This document shows, piece by piece, positions 1 to 8,474 of a stretch of DNA of 64,000 bases. How positions within the stretch are numbered: the first letter of the stretch is position 1; the number at the start of each line of letters is the position of its first letter. This DNA is from an uncultured Planctomycetota bacterium (lineage in GTDB: Bacteria > Planctomycetota > Phycisphaerae > UBA1845 > UTPLA1): positions 1 through 64,000 of the forward strand of contig CAADGE010000046.1 in NCBI GenBank assembly GCA_900696465.1. The letters run 5' to 3'. A program made the translations under genes and the position numbers. Under the pieces are notes generated by a model. It was not told the origin of the DNA and did no database searches. It saw only the letters and a program-made list of their open reading frames with translations.

Positions 1-482
1 GCCGCCTGGGCTCGGCCTTGACGGCGCGAACAACGCGATCCCGAAAGACGGAATGTCTCCTGCGAGTTCTCACGCATGACCTGATGATCCTCAGGCGTGC
101 AAGTTAGGGATTTCTACAGAGCAATTTAAGACTTGAGATTTCAGGGTTTGGATTTGAACGTCTTGCTGAAAAACCATGCGATTGTCGGCCGTCCGCACTA
201 TCGTCGGCTGGTGAGACGCCAGCCGCAACGGTGTATAGGCCGTGCGATCGACGAAGATACACACCAATCGGCCATAGCTATGCTTCGCGGCCCTGGGTGT
301 CTGGACCGAGCGTTCGTCGGCCGCTCACACGTTAATCGCCGTTGAGCATCACGCCGGTCGGGGCGAAGCGGGTGAGCAACGTTACAGAAAGGGATATCAG
401 CCACGGGCGGTCCAAGTTGACAGGTGGGGACGGGTCGCTTCTAATGCGTGGTTTTCCCACGGTCCGCCGGCTGTGACGTTCT
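1..482. other. upstream region without a recognisable gene
   Basis: Open frames here are short, sit on both strands, and show no recognisable motif or convincing ribosome binding site. The stretch immediately before pheA has no clear Shine-Dalgarno sequence. It may carry the promoter and leader of the downstream biosynthetic cluster, but I could not pick out confident -35/-10 boxes. Confidence 0.5.
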
Positions 483-1562
483 ATGGCAACCCTAGACGAG
501 TTGCGAAAGCAGATTGACTCCCTCGACGGGGAGATTGTGCGCCTGCTGAATGCCCGGGCGGCGGCGGCGGTGGAGATCGGGAAGATCAAGGCGGCGTCGG
601 GGGTGGGCGTCTTTGCGCCGGATCGCGAGCGGGAGGTACTCGACCGGATCACGGCCGGCTCGCAGGGACCGCTCACGAAGGATTCGCTACTCGCGATCTA
701 CCGGGAGCTGATGTCGGCCTCGTTCGCCCTGGAGCGACCGCCGCGGGTGGGCTACCTGGGGCCGAAGGGGTCTTACTCGCACGAGGCGGCGATGGGGAAA
801 TTCGGGGCGTCGGTGGAGTACGAAGCGTTGTCGAGCATTCGGGCGGTGTTTGACGAGATGGCGCGGGGGCATGTCGATTACGGCGTGGTGCCGGTGGAGA
901 ACTCATCGAGCGGCGCGGTGCTGGATACGCTGGATGCATTCATGCAGTTCGGCACGCGGATCTGCTGCGAGATGTATCGCGCGATTCATCACAACCTGCT
1001 GGCGGCCTGCCGACAGGAAGAGATTGAAGTGATCTATTCGAAGCCGGAGGCGTTCGTCCAGTGCCAGCGATGGCTGGCGGAAACCGGTCTGGCGTCGAAG
1101 GTCTCGCCGGCACCGAGCACGAGCCGGGCGGCGGAGATGGCGGCCGGCCAGCGCGGGGCGGCGGCGATCGGCAGCCGGCTTGCGGGCCAGTTGTACGGGC
1201 TGCCGATTCTGGCGGCGAACATCGAAGATCATCCGAACAATGCGACGCGTTTTTTTGTGCTGGGTCATGATGCAACCCCACCGACGGGCAACGATCGGAC
1301 AAGTCTGATGTTCGTGACGGCGCACCGTGCCGGGGCGCTGGTGGAGGTGCTGCTGGCGTTTCAGAAGTCGGGCATCAACCTGACAATGCTGACAGCGCGG
1401 CCCAGCGCCAAGGCCGACCTGGAGTACAACTTCTTCGTGGACATCGACGGTCATGCCGAAGACGATGCCCTGCGCAAGGCGCTCGACGAGGCGCGGACGC
1501 ACTGCAAGACGCTGCAGGTGCTGGGCTCGTACCCGAAGTCGACGGACGTGCTGGCGGCGTGA
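483..1562 (+). CDS. pheA: bifunctional chorismate mutase / prephenate dehydratase (P-protein)
   Basis: Converts chorismate to prephenate and then phenylpyruvate, the committed branch to phenylalanine, in the cytoplasm. Residues 1-85 form an AroQ chorismate mutase helix bundle (MATLDELRKQIDSLDGEI). Prephenate dehydratase follows at about 90-270, starting VGYLGPKGSYSHEA and containing VVPVENSSSGAV and the TRF motif in NNATRFFVLG. A C-terminal ACT domain occupies about 275-350, with GALVEVL and GINLTMLTARPS. The 359-residue length is normal for the fusion. In the ACT domain the usual ESRP phenylalanine-binding motif reads TARP, so feedback inhibition may differ (inference). It heads a run of same-strand genes, with tpiA 18 bases downstream. 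Confidence 0.96.
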   Translation: MATLDELRKQIDSLDGEIVRLLNARAAAAVEIGKIKAASGVGVFAPDREREVLDRITAGSQGPLTKDSLLAIYRELMSASFALERPPRVGYLGPKGSYSHEAAMGKFGASVEYEALSSIRAVFDEMARGHVDYGVVPVENSSSGAVLDTLDAFMQFGTRICCEMYRAIHHNLLAACRQEEIEVIYSKPEAFVQCQRWLAETGLASKVSPAPSTSRAAEMAAGQRGAAAIGSRLAGQLYGLPILAANIEDHPNNATRFFVLGHDATPPTGNDRTSLMFVTAHRAGALVEVLLAFQKSGINLTMLTARPSAKADLEYNFFVDIDGHAEDDALRKALDEARTHCKTLQVLGSYPKSTDVLAA

Positions 1563-1580
1563 ATCAGCGGAGTTGAGAAC

Positions 1581-2381
1581 ATGCGACGACCCTTTGTGGC
1601 GGGTAACTGGAAGATGAATCTGGATCTGGCGACGGGCCGGGCGCTGGTGAGCGAGCTGCGCACGCGCCTGCCGGCGTCGCCGCCGATCGACGTGGCGATC
1701 TGCCCGCCGCACATTTATCTGTTTCCGATGGCCAAGGCGGTCGCCGATACGCCGATCCGCCTCGGGGCGCAGAATTGTTTTCATGAATCCTCGGGTGCGT
1801 TCACCGGCGAGGTGTCGGCGGCGATGGTCAAAGAGACGGGCTGCACATACGTCATCCTCGGCCACAGCGAGCGCCGGCACACGATCGGTCCGAAGGATGC
1901 GAGCGGCCGCGTGCAGGGAGAGACGGACGCGATGATCGCCGCGAAATGCCGCGCCGCGATGTCGGCCGGGCTGGTTCCGATCGTCTGTGTCGGCGAGACA
2001 CTGGAGGAACGAGACCGTGATCAGACAGAAGCAGTGCTCTCGCGACAGATCGATGGCAGTCTGGCGGGAATCGCGCTCGACGGACCGGAGAAGCTGGTGA
2101 TTGCCTATGAACCGGTCTGGGCGATCGGCACGGGCCGGAACGCGACACCGGAGCAGGCACAGGCGGCCCACCGGCATCTGCGAGGCCGACTGGCCGAGCG
2201 ATTCGGCAGGGGCATGGCGGATGGGATTCGGATACAATACGGCGGCAGCGTGAAGCCGGACAACGCGATTACCCTGATGAAGGAAGCAGACGTGGACGGC
2301 GCCCTGGTGGGCGGCGCGAGTCTGAAGGCGAGCGACTTCGCAGGAATCATCGAGGGCTGCATACGAGCAAAGGGACTTTGA
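1581..2381 (+). CDS. tpiA: triose-phosphate isomerase
   Basis: Interconverts dihydroxyacetone phosphate and glyceraldehyde 3-phosphate in glycolysis and gluconeogenesis. The sequence shows GNWKMN at the N-terminus (Lys11), ILGHSERR with the catalytic His95, and IAYEPVWAIGTG with the catalytic Glu177. The phosphate-binding YGGSVKPDN and GALVGGASL segments lie near the C-terminus. Its 266 residues slightly exceed the usual 250, partly because of a short insertion right after HSERR (HTIGPKDASGRVQGE). A CGGAG ribosome site lies 9 bases before the ATG. The stop codon overlaps the TGAGGA ribosome site of secG, suggesting coupled translation. Confidence 0.97.
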   Translation: MRRPFVAGNWKMNLDLATGRALVSELRTRLPASPPIDVAICPPHIYLFPMAKAVADTPIRLGAQNCFHESSGAFTGEVSAAMVKETGCTYVILGHSERRHTIGPKDASGRVQGETDAMIAAKCRAAMSAGLVPIVCVGETLEERDRDQTEAVLSRQIDGSLAGIALDGPEKLVIAYEPVWAIGTGRNATPEQAQAAHRHLRGRLAERFGRGMADGIRIQYGGSVKPDNAITLMKEADVDGALVGGASLKASDFAGIIEGCIRAKGL

Positions 2382-2390
2382 GGACGAACC

Positions 2391-2858
2391 ATGGCAACCA
2401 TGATGCTGGCAACATTCGGAACGACGGTGGTGACGATTCTGCTGGTGGGCGTATCACTCCTGCTGATCGGATTGATCCTGCTGCAGAAGAACCGGGGCTC
2501 GGGACTCAGTGGTGCGTTCGGCGGCGTCGGCGGGCATACGGCCTTCGGTACGAAGACGGGCGACTTTCTGACGTGGGTCACGGTCGGATTCACGGCGCTG
2601 TTCCTGCTGCTTTCGGTGGCGGGCGTGTTCATCTTTGAACCGGAGTCGCGCACGGCCCGACCGACACCTGCGGCAGTACCAGCAGGTACCGGGCAAGCGC
2701 CCGCCGATGAAGGGACTGCGCCGATGACGCCGGTTGAGACGGGAGAGAGTTCGGCGCCCAAGCCCATTGAGTTGATACCGATGTCAGCTCCTCCGGAGGG
2801 TTTTGAGCCGCCGGCCAAGCCGTCGGAACCGGCGCCGACGTCGAACGATACGCCTTAA
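2391..2858 (+). CDS. secG: preprotein translocase subunit SecG
   Basis: Small membrane subunit of the SecYEG export channel. Two hydrophobic segments (about residues 10-30 and 60-83) flank the conserved loop RGSGLSGAFGG, which is the SecG signature. After the second membrane segment comes an unusually long hydrophilic tail, rich in Pro, Ala and Glu, giving 155 residues against the usual 75-110. Tails of this kind occur in other SecG proteins and their role is not known to me. The ATG at 2391 follows TGAGGA with 7 bases spacing. tpiA-secG adjacency is common in bacteria, which supports both calls. Confidence 0.93.
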   Translation: MATMMLATFGTTVVTILLVGVSLLLIGLILLQKNRGSGLSGAFGGVGGHTAFGTKTGDFLTWVTVGFTALFLLLSVAGVFIFEPESRTARPTPAAVPAGTGQAPADEGTAPMTPVETGESSAPKPIELIPMSAPPEGFEPPAKPSEPAPTSNDTP

Positions 2859-2878
2859 GGGGTGGTTGGAGCCGCCGC

Positions 2879-3760
2879 ATGATCCTGAGCATGACCGGTT
2901 TCGGCGCCGCGGAGGCCTGCGAAGGCGGCGTATCGTATCGCGTCGAAATCCGTAGCGTGAACAACCGGTACTTCAAGTCGGCGATCAAGCTCCCGGAGCA
3001 CCTGCAACGGTTTGAAGGCGATGTGGATCGCCTGCTGCGAAGCCGACTGGGCCGCGGGAGTGTGGCCTTTGCACTGCGACTGCGTGATGACAACTCACCG
3101 ACCTCGGTGCGGATCAACCCGGCGGCGCTGAAGAAATACGTGGAGACGCTCGAGATGGTAGCGGCCTCGCACCCGTCGGCGTCAATCGACCTGGCCGTGC
3201 TGCTGGAATATCCCGGCGTGTGCGAGCCGGTGGAGATGGATGAGGCGGTGCTGACCGCACAGTTTCGAATCGTCGAGCGGCTGACGACGGAGGCGATGGA
3301 CAAGCTGATCTCGATGCGTCAGGTCGAGGGGCAGGCGCTGGAGCGCGACCTTGCTGAGCAGTGCACGACGATCCGCGATCGGCTGTCGCAGATTGCCGAT
3401 CGGGCGCCAAGTGTGGTGGAAGAGTATCACAAGCGTTTGCACACGCGGGTACAGCAGTTGCTGGAGACGGCGAGCGTCGAGTTGGACCAGGAATCACTGA
3501 TCCGCGAGGTGGCGATCTTTGCTGAGCGCTGCGACGTGAACGAAGAACTGTCGCGGCTGGCGAGTCATCTGGACCAGTTTGCGGAATTGTGCGCCTCGCC
3601 GGAGGAAGCCGGCCGGAAGCTGGATTTTCTGGCGCAGGAGATGCTTCGCGAGGCGAACACGATCGGCAGCAAGGCCTCCGACGGGCAGGTTTCCCGGCAC
3701 GTCGTGGAGATCAAGGCGGCGATCGATCGGTTGAAGGAACAGGTACAAAACATCGAATGA
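2879..3760 (+). CDS. yicC: YicC family endoribonuclease-like protein
   Basis: Member of the YicC/YloC family, described as endoribonucleases or RNase adaptors in other bacteria. The N-terminus MILSMTGFGAAE and the segment VEIRSVNNRYF are the classic YicC-N signature. The C-terminal DUF1732 part contains EEAGRKLDFLAQEMLREANT followed by IGSKASD, the most conserved stretch of the family. The length of 293 residues is typical. It lies directly before gmk, the usual bacterial neighbour. It starts at ATG 2879, 20 bases after secG. Confidence 0.93.
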   Translation: MILSMTGFGAAEACEGGVSYRVEIRSVNNRYFKSAIKLPEHLQRFEGDVDRLLRSRLGRGSVAFALRLRDDNSPTSVRINPAALKKYVETLEMVAASHPSASIDLAVLLEYPGVCEPVEMDEAVLTAQFRIVERLTTEAMDKLISMRQVEGQALERDLAEQCTTIRDRLSQIADRAPSVVEEYHKRLHTRVQQLLETASVELDQESLIREVAIFAERCDVNEELSRLASHLDQFAELCASPEEAGRKLDFLAQEMLREANTIGSKASDGQVSRHVVEIKAAIDRLKEQVQNIE

Positions 3761-3782
3761 GAGAGGTCGGGTCTTCGGTCGC

Positions 3783-4373
3783 ATGGCAGGGAACGAGTCG
3801 CCAGGGAAGGGCAACGTGGTGGTCATCAGCGGACCGAGCGGCGTGGGGAAGTCGACGGTCTGCAAGCGTCTGTGTGAGCGTCTTCCGGCGCGATTCAGCG
3901 TGTCGGTGACGACGCGACCGCCTCGTCCGAACGAGCAATCGGCGCGCGACTATGATTTCGTGTCGCCGGAGGAGTTTACCCGGCTGCGGGATTCGGGCGG
4001 CCTGCTGGAATGGGCGCAGGTGTATGGCCACCTGTACGGGACGCCGCTGGCGGAAGTGGAAAAGGCCGTCCGCGAGGGGCGCACGATCATCCTGGAAATC
4101 GACATCCAGGGTTGCATCCAGGTGCGATCGAAGCTGCCGGAGGCGAAGACGTTCTTCCTGATGCCGCCGACGCCGGAAGAACAGCGCCGACGGATCGAAG
4201 GTCGCCGGACGGACGACGCCGAATCGATCCGCCGCCGACTGGAGAAGGCGGACGGCGAGATCCGTTACGCGATGGAATCCGGATGCTATGACGCTTTCAT
4301 CGTCAACGACGATCTGGATGAGGCGGTGAACAAAATCGAAGCGTTCATCCGACAAGGCGGATGCGCCAGATAA
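3783..4373 (+). CDS. gmk: guanylate kinase
   Basis: Phosphorylates GMP to GDP with ATP, an essential nucleotide step. The P-loop GPSGVGKST lies near residue 17, followed by the GMP-binding region VTTRPPRPNEQSARDY and YGHLYGTPLAEVE. The IILEIDIQG segment corresponds to Walker B. The lid region EEQRRRIEGRRTDD carries the expected arginines. The length of 196 residues is typical. The gene lies between yicC and rpoZ, the same order as in many bacteria. Confidence 0.96.
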   Translation: MAGNESPGKGNVVVISGPSGVGKSTVCKRLCERLPARFSVSVTTRPPRPNEQSARDYDFVSPEEFTRLRDSGGLLEWAQVYGHLYGTPLAEVEKAVREGRTIILEIDIQGCIQVRSKLPEAKTFFLMPPTPEEQRRRIEGRRTDDAESIRRRLEKADGEIRYAMESGCYDAFIVNDDLDEAVNKIEAFIRQGGCAR

Positions 4374-4391
4374 GACGAGAGGTAACCCACA

Positions 4392-4604
4392 ATGATTGAC
4401 GCACTGAAGAATGAGGATCTGGTCAACAAGGTCGGCGGCCGATTCAAGCTGGCCGCCCTGATTCAGAAGCGGATGAAGGAGCTGATGTTCGGCGCCCGCC
4501 CGCTGGTCGAGCCGGGCAAGATGACGCCCGCCGAGATCGTGGTGCAGGAGATCATGGAAGGCAAGCTGGAGGCGGTGATTCAGGAAGGCAAGCGTGACTC
4601 CTGA
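4392..4604 (+). CDS. rpoZ: RNA polymerase omega subunit
   Basis: A 70-residue protein that helps assemble and stabilise RNA polymerase by binding the beta-prime subunit. It begins MIDALKNEDLVNKVGGRFKL, close to the omega motif seen before the conserved LAALIQKRMKEL helix. The gmk-rpoZ-coaBC neighbourhood is the conserved location of rpoZ and strengthens a call that sequence length alone would leave moderate. An AGAGG ribosome site precedes the ATG at 4392. Its last 11 bases overlap the start of coaC. Confidence 0.85.
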   Translation: MIDALKNEDLVNKVGGRFKLAALIQKRMKELMFGARPLVEPGKMTPAEIVVQEIMEGKLEAVIQEGKRDS

Positions 4605-5199
4605 TTCGACGGGCGGCGCGATGCGACCGGATGCCTCGCTGCTCTCGGGCTACGAGGTCGTGGTGGGCGTCTGCGGCGGGATCGCCGCTTACAAGGTCGC
4701 GTCGCTGGTCTCGGCGCTGGTGCAGCGCGGCGCGGGGGTGACCGTGGCGATGACGTCTGCGGCGCAGCGGTTCATCACGCCGCTCACGTTTCAATCGCTC
4801 ACGGCGCGCCAGGTCTTTACCGATCTCTGGGAAGCGGAAAACTATCACGATCCGCAGCATCTGAACCTCACGGAGGCGGCGGACCTGTTCATCGTCGCGC
4901 CGGCCACGGCGAACATGATCGGCAAGATGGCCTGCGGCCTGGCTGACGATCTTCTCTCAACGATGATGCTCTCAGCAGCGTGCCCGGTGCTTCTCGCGCC
5001 GGCCATGAATACGCGGATGTGGGAGAACCCGATCGTTCAGAAGAACCTGGAATCGCTCCGTTCGCGCGGGTATCAGGTGACCCCGCCGGGTGAAGGTTGG
5101 CTGGCCTGTCGGACCATCGGCGCGGGACGCATGGCCGAGCCGCAGCAGATTCTGGACCAGGCGATCGGCCTGCTGCGCAAGTCACCACCGCGGCGATGA
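4594..5199 (+). CDS. coaC: phosphopantothenoylcysteine decarboxylase
   Basis: Flavoenzyme that decarboxylates phosphopantothenoylcysteine to phosphopantetheine in coenzyme A synthesis. The flavoprotein fold starts VVGVCGGIAAYK. The active-site His lies in DPQHLNLT, and the substrate-binding PAMNTRMW and clamp Cys in GWLACRTIGAGRM are present. At 201 residues it is the CoaC half only; the CoaB half is encoded separately 21 bases downstream rather than fused as in E. coli. The GTG at 4594 overlaps the rpoZ stop region. An in-frame ATG at 4621 is an alternative start nearer the conserved fold. Confidence 0.93.
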   Translation: MTPDSTGGAMRPDASLLSGYEVVVGVCGGIAAYKVASLVSALVQRGAGVTVAMTSAAQRFITPLTFQSLTARQVFTDLWEAENYHDPQHLNLTEAADLFIVAPATANMIGKMACGLADDLLSTMMLSAACPVLLAPAMNTRMWENPIVQKNLESLRSRGYQVTPPGEGWLACRTIGAGRMAEPQQILDQAIGLLRKSPPRR

Positions 5200-5220
5200 C
5201 GAAAGCCCTCGCTTCACATC

Positions 5221-5871
5221 GTGCCAACTTCAAGACACTCAACATTGCGAATCGTGATCACGGCAGGGCCGACGCGCGAGCCGTTGGACACGGTTCGCTT
5301 TCTCTCGAATCCCTCCTCCGGGCGAATGGGCTATGCCATCGCCGCGGCGGCGAAGGCCGCAGGGCACCGAGTCACGCTCGTCAGCGGGCCGGTCGAGCTG
5401 CCGAGTCCCCGAGGCGTGCGTGTCATTCGGGTGCAGACCGCGGCGGAGATGCTTGCGGCTGCGAGTCAGGCATTCCGCGCTGCCGATGGTGCGATCTTCG
5501 CGGCGGCCGTGTGCGACTATCGCCCGAGGCGAACTGTCCGTCGCAAGCTGCCGAAGTCGACGAAGGCCACGTCACTCGAACTGTTGCCGACGGCGGACAT
5601 CGCGGCGACGCTCGGCCGGCTCAAGGGGCGACGGGTGACGATCGCCTTCGCGCTGGAAGACCATGATGCACGGCGACATGCAGAGGTGAAACTGCGAAAG
5701 AAGAACTGCGACGCCATCCTGCTCAACGGGCCGGAAAACGTCGGCGCGCCGACCGGGCGATTTGAGCTGCTGACGCGCGGCGGTGCGTGGGAGACGTGGC
5801 CGGTTGCATCGAAACGGGCAATTGCCCGGCGGATCGTTCAACTCTTCGAGCGGCTCGCGGCGGCGCGATAG
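5221..5871 (+). CDS. coaB: phosphopantothenate-cysteine ligase (CoaB, separate from CoaC)
   Basis: Joins cysteine to phosphopantothenate in coenzyme A synthesis. It starts IVITAGPTREPLDTVRFLSN, followed by PSSGRMGYAIA, the nucleotide-binding signature of CoaB. It also contains AAVCDYRPR and, further on, DAILLNGPENVG, which matches the conserved D-x-I-v-x-N region. At 216 residues it is the free-standing ligase domain. The GTG at 5221 is used here; a GTG at 5251 is also possible. The 3' end overlaps the 3' end of the convergent kdsB by 34 bases. Confidence 0.93.
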   Translation: MPTSRHSTLRIVITAGPTREPLDTVRFLSNPSSGRMGYAIAAAAKAAGHRVTLVSGPVELPSPRGVRVIRVQTAAEMLAAASQAFRAADGAIFAAAVCDYRPRRTVRRKLPKSTKATSLELLPTADIAATLGRLKGRRVTIAFALEDHDARRHAEVKLRKKNCDAILLNGPENVGAPTGRFELLTRGGAWETWPVASKRAIARRIVQLFERLAAAR

Positions 5872-6596
5872 CGGGCGACGAATGCGGCGTAGTCCTGCGG
5901 TGTGTCGATGCCGACCGCGGCGCGCGGCACCACGCCGACGGCGATGGCATATCCATTCTCAAGAAATCTGAGTTGCTCGAGCTTTTCGCGGGTCTCGTTG
6001 GGGGTGGGCGGCAGTTTGGCCAGTTCCAGAAGAGTCGCGCGCCGGTAGGCATAGATGCCGAGGTGAAGCAGCCATCGCGACGAATCGTCGGGCCGTCCGG
6101 CGTGATCTCGCGGGTAGGGAATCAGCGCGCGGGAGAAATACATGGCACGACCTCGCTGATCGAGCACGACCTTTACGGTGTTGGGATCGGCGGGATCAGC
6201 GCCGGCGGAGAACGGACAGGCAAGCGTGGCGATGGACAGGTCGCTGGCATCGGCGAGCAGTCCTATCAGCCGGTCGATGTTGTCCGGCTCCATTTCGGGT
6301 TCGTCGCCCTGCACGTTGACGATGATCTGTGCGTCCAAATCGGCGGCCACTTCGGCGATTCGGTCGGTGCCGGTTGGATGGTCGGCGCGGGTCATGCGGA
6401 CCTCACCGCCGAAACCGCGGACGGCCTCGGCGATTCGCTCGTCGTCCGTGGCGACGATGACGCCGTCGAGCCGGGCGGCTCTCGACGCTTGTTCGTAAAC
6501 GTGCTGAATCAGGAACTTGCCGGTCTCCCGGGCGAGGGGTTTGCCGGGAAACCGCGTGGAACCGAAGCGAGCGGGTATGACAGCGACCGCTTTCAC
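5838..6596 (-). CDS. kdsB: 3-deoxy-manno-octulosonate cytidylyltransferase
   Basis: Activates Kdo with CTP for lipopolysaccharide inner-core synthesis. The sequence has AVIPARFGSTRFPGKPL, IVATDDERI, TRADHPTGTDRIAEV, NVQGDEP and PQDY near the end, all KdsB signatures. The frame stays open upstream, but homology begins at a GTG at 6596, giving the usual length of about 252 residues, so I place the start there. It converges with and overlaps coaB by 34 bases. Its presence argues for a Kdo-containing lipopolysaccharide in this organism. Confidence 0.95.
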   Translation of the reverse strand: MKAVAVIPARFGSTRFPGKPLARETGKFLIQHVYEQASRAARLDGVIVATDDERIAEAVRGFGGEVRMTRADHPTGTDRIAEVAADLDAQIIVNVQGDEPEMEPDNIDRLIGLLADASDLSIATLACPFSAGADPADPNTVKVVLDQRGRAMYFSRALIPYPRDHAGRPDDSSRWLLHLGIYAYRRATLLELAKLPPTPNETREKLEQLRFLENGYAIAVGVVPRAAVGIDTPQDYAAFVARYRAAASRSKS

Positions 6597-6725
6597 GGCC
6601 GGGAGGGTAGCTTCGGCATCGGGCCCTGTCAAAGTCGCAGGTGCGCCGAGTTCGTGACGGACCGGCGATCGCCAGCTATGATGGACGCAAGCGCTGCGGG
6701 CCATGCGCGGTTGTGAGGAGATCGT

Positions 6726-7493
6726 ATGATGAGGATGATACAGAGCTCGAGTCGTGCGAGCATCCGTCTTTCGGTCATCGCGGTGCTTGCCGTAGCGGGA
6801 CTGATGATCGGTCTATCCACGCTACCGCACCGGGCTTTTGCGGATGATGCGAAGACGGACGCGCCGGCGAAAAAGAAGGACGCGAAGCGGAAAGCAGTCC
6901 CTGCCAAGGATACGAAGAAGATGCCTGCCCTGCAGTTCAAGATGAAGGACATCGACGGAAAGGATCAGAACCTGGCGCAATATCACGGCAACGTGATCCT
7001 GGTGGTGAACGTCGCTTCGGAGTGCGGATTAACGCCGCAATACAAGGGCCTGCAGGAGCTGTACGACACGTACAAGGATCAGGGCTTCGTGGTGCTGGGT
7101 TTTCCGGCGAACGAGTTCGGACGACAGGAACCGGGCAGCGATTCGGTAATCAAGGATTTCTGTACGAAGAATTTCAAGGTGACGTTTCCCATGTTCTCCA
7201 AGGTGGTCGTCAAGGGCGAAGGCATCTGCCCCCTCTTTTCGTACCTGACCTCGAAGGAGGCGGGGCATGAGTTCGGCGGGGAAATCGCGTGGAACTTCAA
7301 CAAGTTCCTGATTGATCGCGAGGGCCGGGTCATCGGCCGGTTTGAACCGCGGACGGCGCCGGACGCCGAGCCGCTGGTGGAGGCGGTCACGAAGGCGCTG
7401 GAGCAGCCGATCCCGCCAGACTCCGCGTTGGCCAAACAGAAGAAAGCGACCTCCGACGCGCCTTCGAAGAAGCGCGATCGCCAAGGCCATTAG
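6726..7493 (+). CDS. exported glutathione peroxidase-like peroxidase
   Basis: Thiol peroxidase of the GPx family, probably periplasmic. A signal peptide with hydrophobic core SVIAVLAVAGLMIGLS lies near residues 17-33, followed by a Lys-rich linker to about residue 68. The GPx domain carries the peroxidatic Cys in NVASECGLTPQY, the Gln-bearing segment FPANEFGRQEPG, and Trp/Asn in IAWNFNKFLID, so the Cys-Gln-Trp-Asn set is complete. The active residue is Cys, not selenocysteine. A Lys-rich tail follows the domain. The gene is divergent from kdsB and 66 bases before metF. The electron donor is unknown; thioredoxin is typical for Cys-GPx. Confidence 0.92.
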   Translation: MMRMIQSSSRASIRLSVIAVLAVAGLMIGLSTLPHRAFADDAKTDAPAKKKDAKRKAVPAKDTKKMPALQFKMKDIDGKDQNLAQYHGNVILVVNVASECGLTPQYKGLQELYDTYKDQGFVVLGFPANEFGRQEPGSDSVIKDFCTKNFKVTFPMFSKVVVKGEGICPLFSYLTSKEAGHEFGGEIAWNFNKFLIDREGRVIGRFEPRTAPDAEPLVEAVTKALEQPIPPDSALAKQKKATSDAPSKKRDRQGH

Positions 7494-7559
7494 TCAGCGC
7501 GAAAACACCACCCCTGCCGGCTTTTCACCCGCGCCGGCGCGTGAGGACCGACAAGAGCG

Positions 7560-8468
7560 ATGAGAATCCGCGAGCTACTTTCCACCGGCCGGCCGTGCTT
7601 TTCGTTTGAGTTCTTCCCACCGAAGACGGACGCCGGACTGGAACAACTGCGTCAGTCGATCCGCGCGCTGCGCGATCTGCATCCGACGTTTGTCTCCGTC
7701 ACCTATGGCGCAGGCGGGAGCACACGCGACCGGACCATCGAACTGGTGGCTGAGATTCAGCGGCACTACGGCGTGCAGGCGATGGCCCATCTGACCTGTG
7801 TCGGCGCGACGCGTGAGGAGATCGGTGACGTGCTGCACCGGCTGCGCAGCGCCGGGGTGGACAACGTGCTGGCCCTTCGAGGGGACCCGCCGAAGGGGCA
7901 GGAGCGGTTCGAAGCCGTCGAAGGCGGCTTTCGATATGCCAGCGAGCTGGCGGCGTTCATCAAGCAGAATCATCCGTTCTGCATCGGCGGGGCGTGTTAT
8001 CCGGAGGGGCATCTGGAATGTACCGGAGCGGGCGGCGCGCGCGACCTGGCGCGCGACCTGGAGAACCTGCAACGGAAGGTCGATGCCGGGGCGGAGTTTC
8101 TGATCACGCAGCTCTTCTTTGATAATCAGAAGTATTTTGATTTCGTAGCGCGTGCACGGTCGGCGGGCATCGGCGTACCGATCATTCCCGGCATCATGCC
8201 GATTACGAACGTGGAGCAGATTCGCCGCTTCACGCAGATGTGCGGGGCGACGATCCCGGAGCGCCTGCTGACGGAGCTGGATCGGCTGAAGGACGACGAG
8301 GACGCGGTCCTCTCGCAGGGCGTGGCCTACGCAGCGGCGCAGTGTTTCGACCTGTTGCAGCGCGGCGCGCCGGGGATCCACTTCTACACGCTCAACAAGT
8401 CCGCCGCGACGCGGACGATTCTCACGGCGCTGCGCACCGTCTGGCCGCCCGCGGCGCGGCCGGCATGA
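7560..8468 (+). CDS. metF: methylenetetrahydrofolate reductase
   Basis: FAD enzyme reducing 5,10-methylene-THF to 5-methyl-THF for methionine synthesis. The barrel begins FSFEFFPPKTDAG, followed by FVSVTYGAGGSTRDRT, MAHLTCVG, NVLALRGDPPKG and IGGACYPEGH. FLITQLFFDNQKYFDFV and PIIPGIMPITN are also present. All are characteristic MetF segments. The length of 302 residues matches the bacterial enzyme. No methionine riboswitch was recognised in the short gap upstream. rfbD starts 6 bases after the stop. Confidence 0.96.
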   Translation: MRIRELLSTGRPCFSFEFFPPKTDAGLEQLRQSIRALRDLHPTFVSVTYGAGGSTRDRTIELVAEIQRHYGVQAMAHLTCVGATREEIGDVLHRLRSAGVDNVLALRGDPPKGQERFEAVEGGFRYASELAAFIKQNHPFCIGGACYPEGHLECTGAGGARDLARDLENLQRKVDAGAEFLITQLFFDNQKYFDFVARARSAGIGVPIIPGIMPITNVEQIRRFTQMCGATIPERLLTELDRLKDDEDAVLSQGVAYAAAQCFDLLQRGAPGIHFYTLNKSAATRTILTALRTVWPPAARPA

Positions 8469-8474
8469 TCAACC

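Noticed and set aside
133-345. Short plus-strand frame near the window start
   Set aside because: No ribosome site or motif, with an overlapping opposite-strand frame of equal quality.
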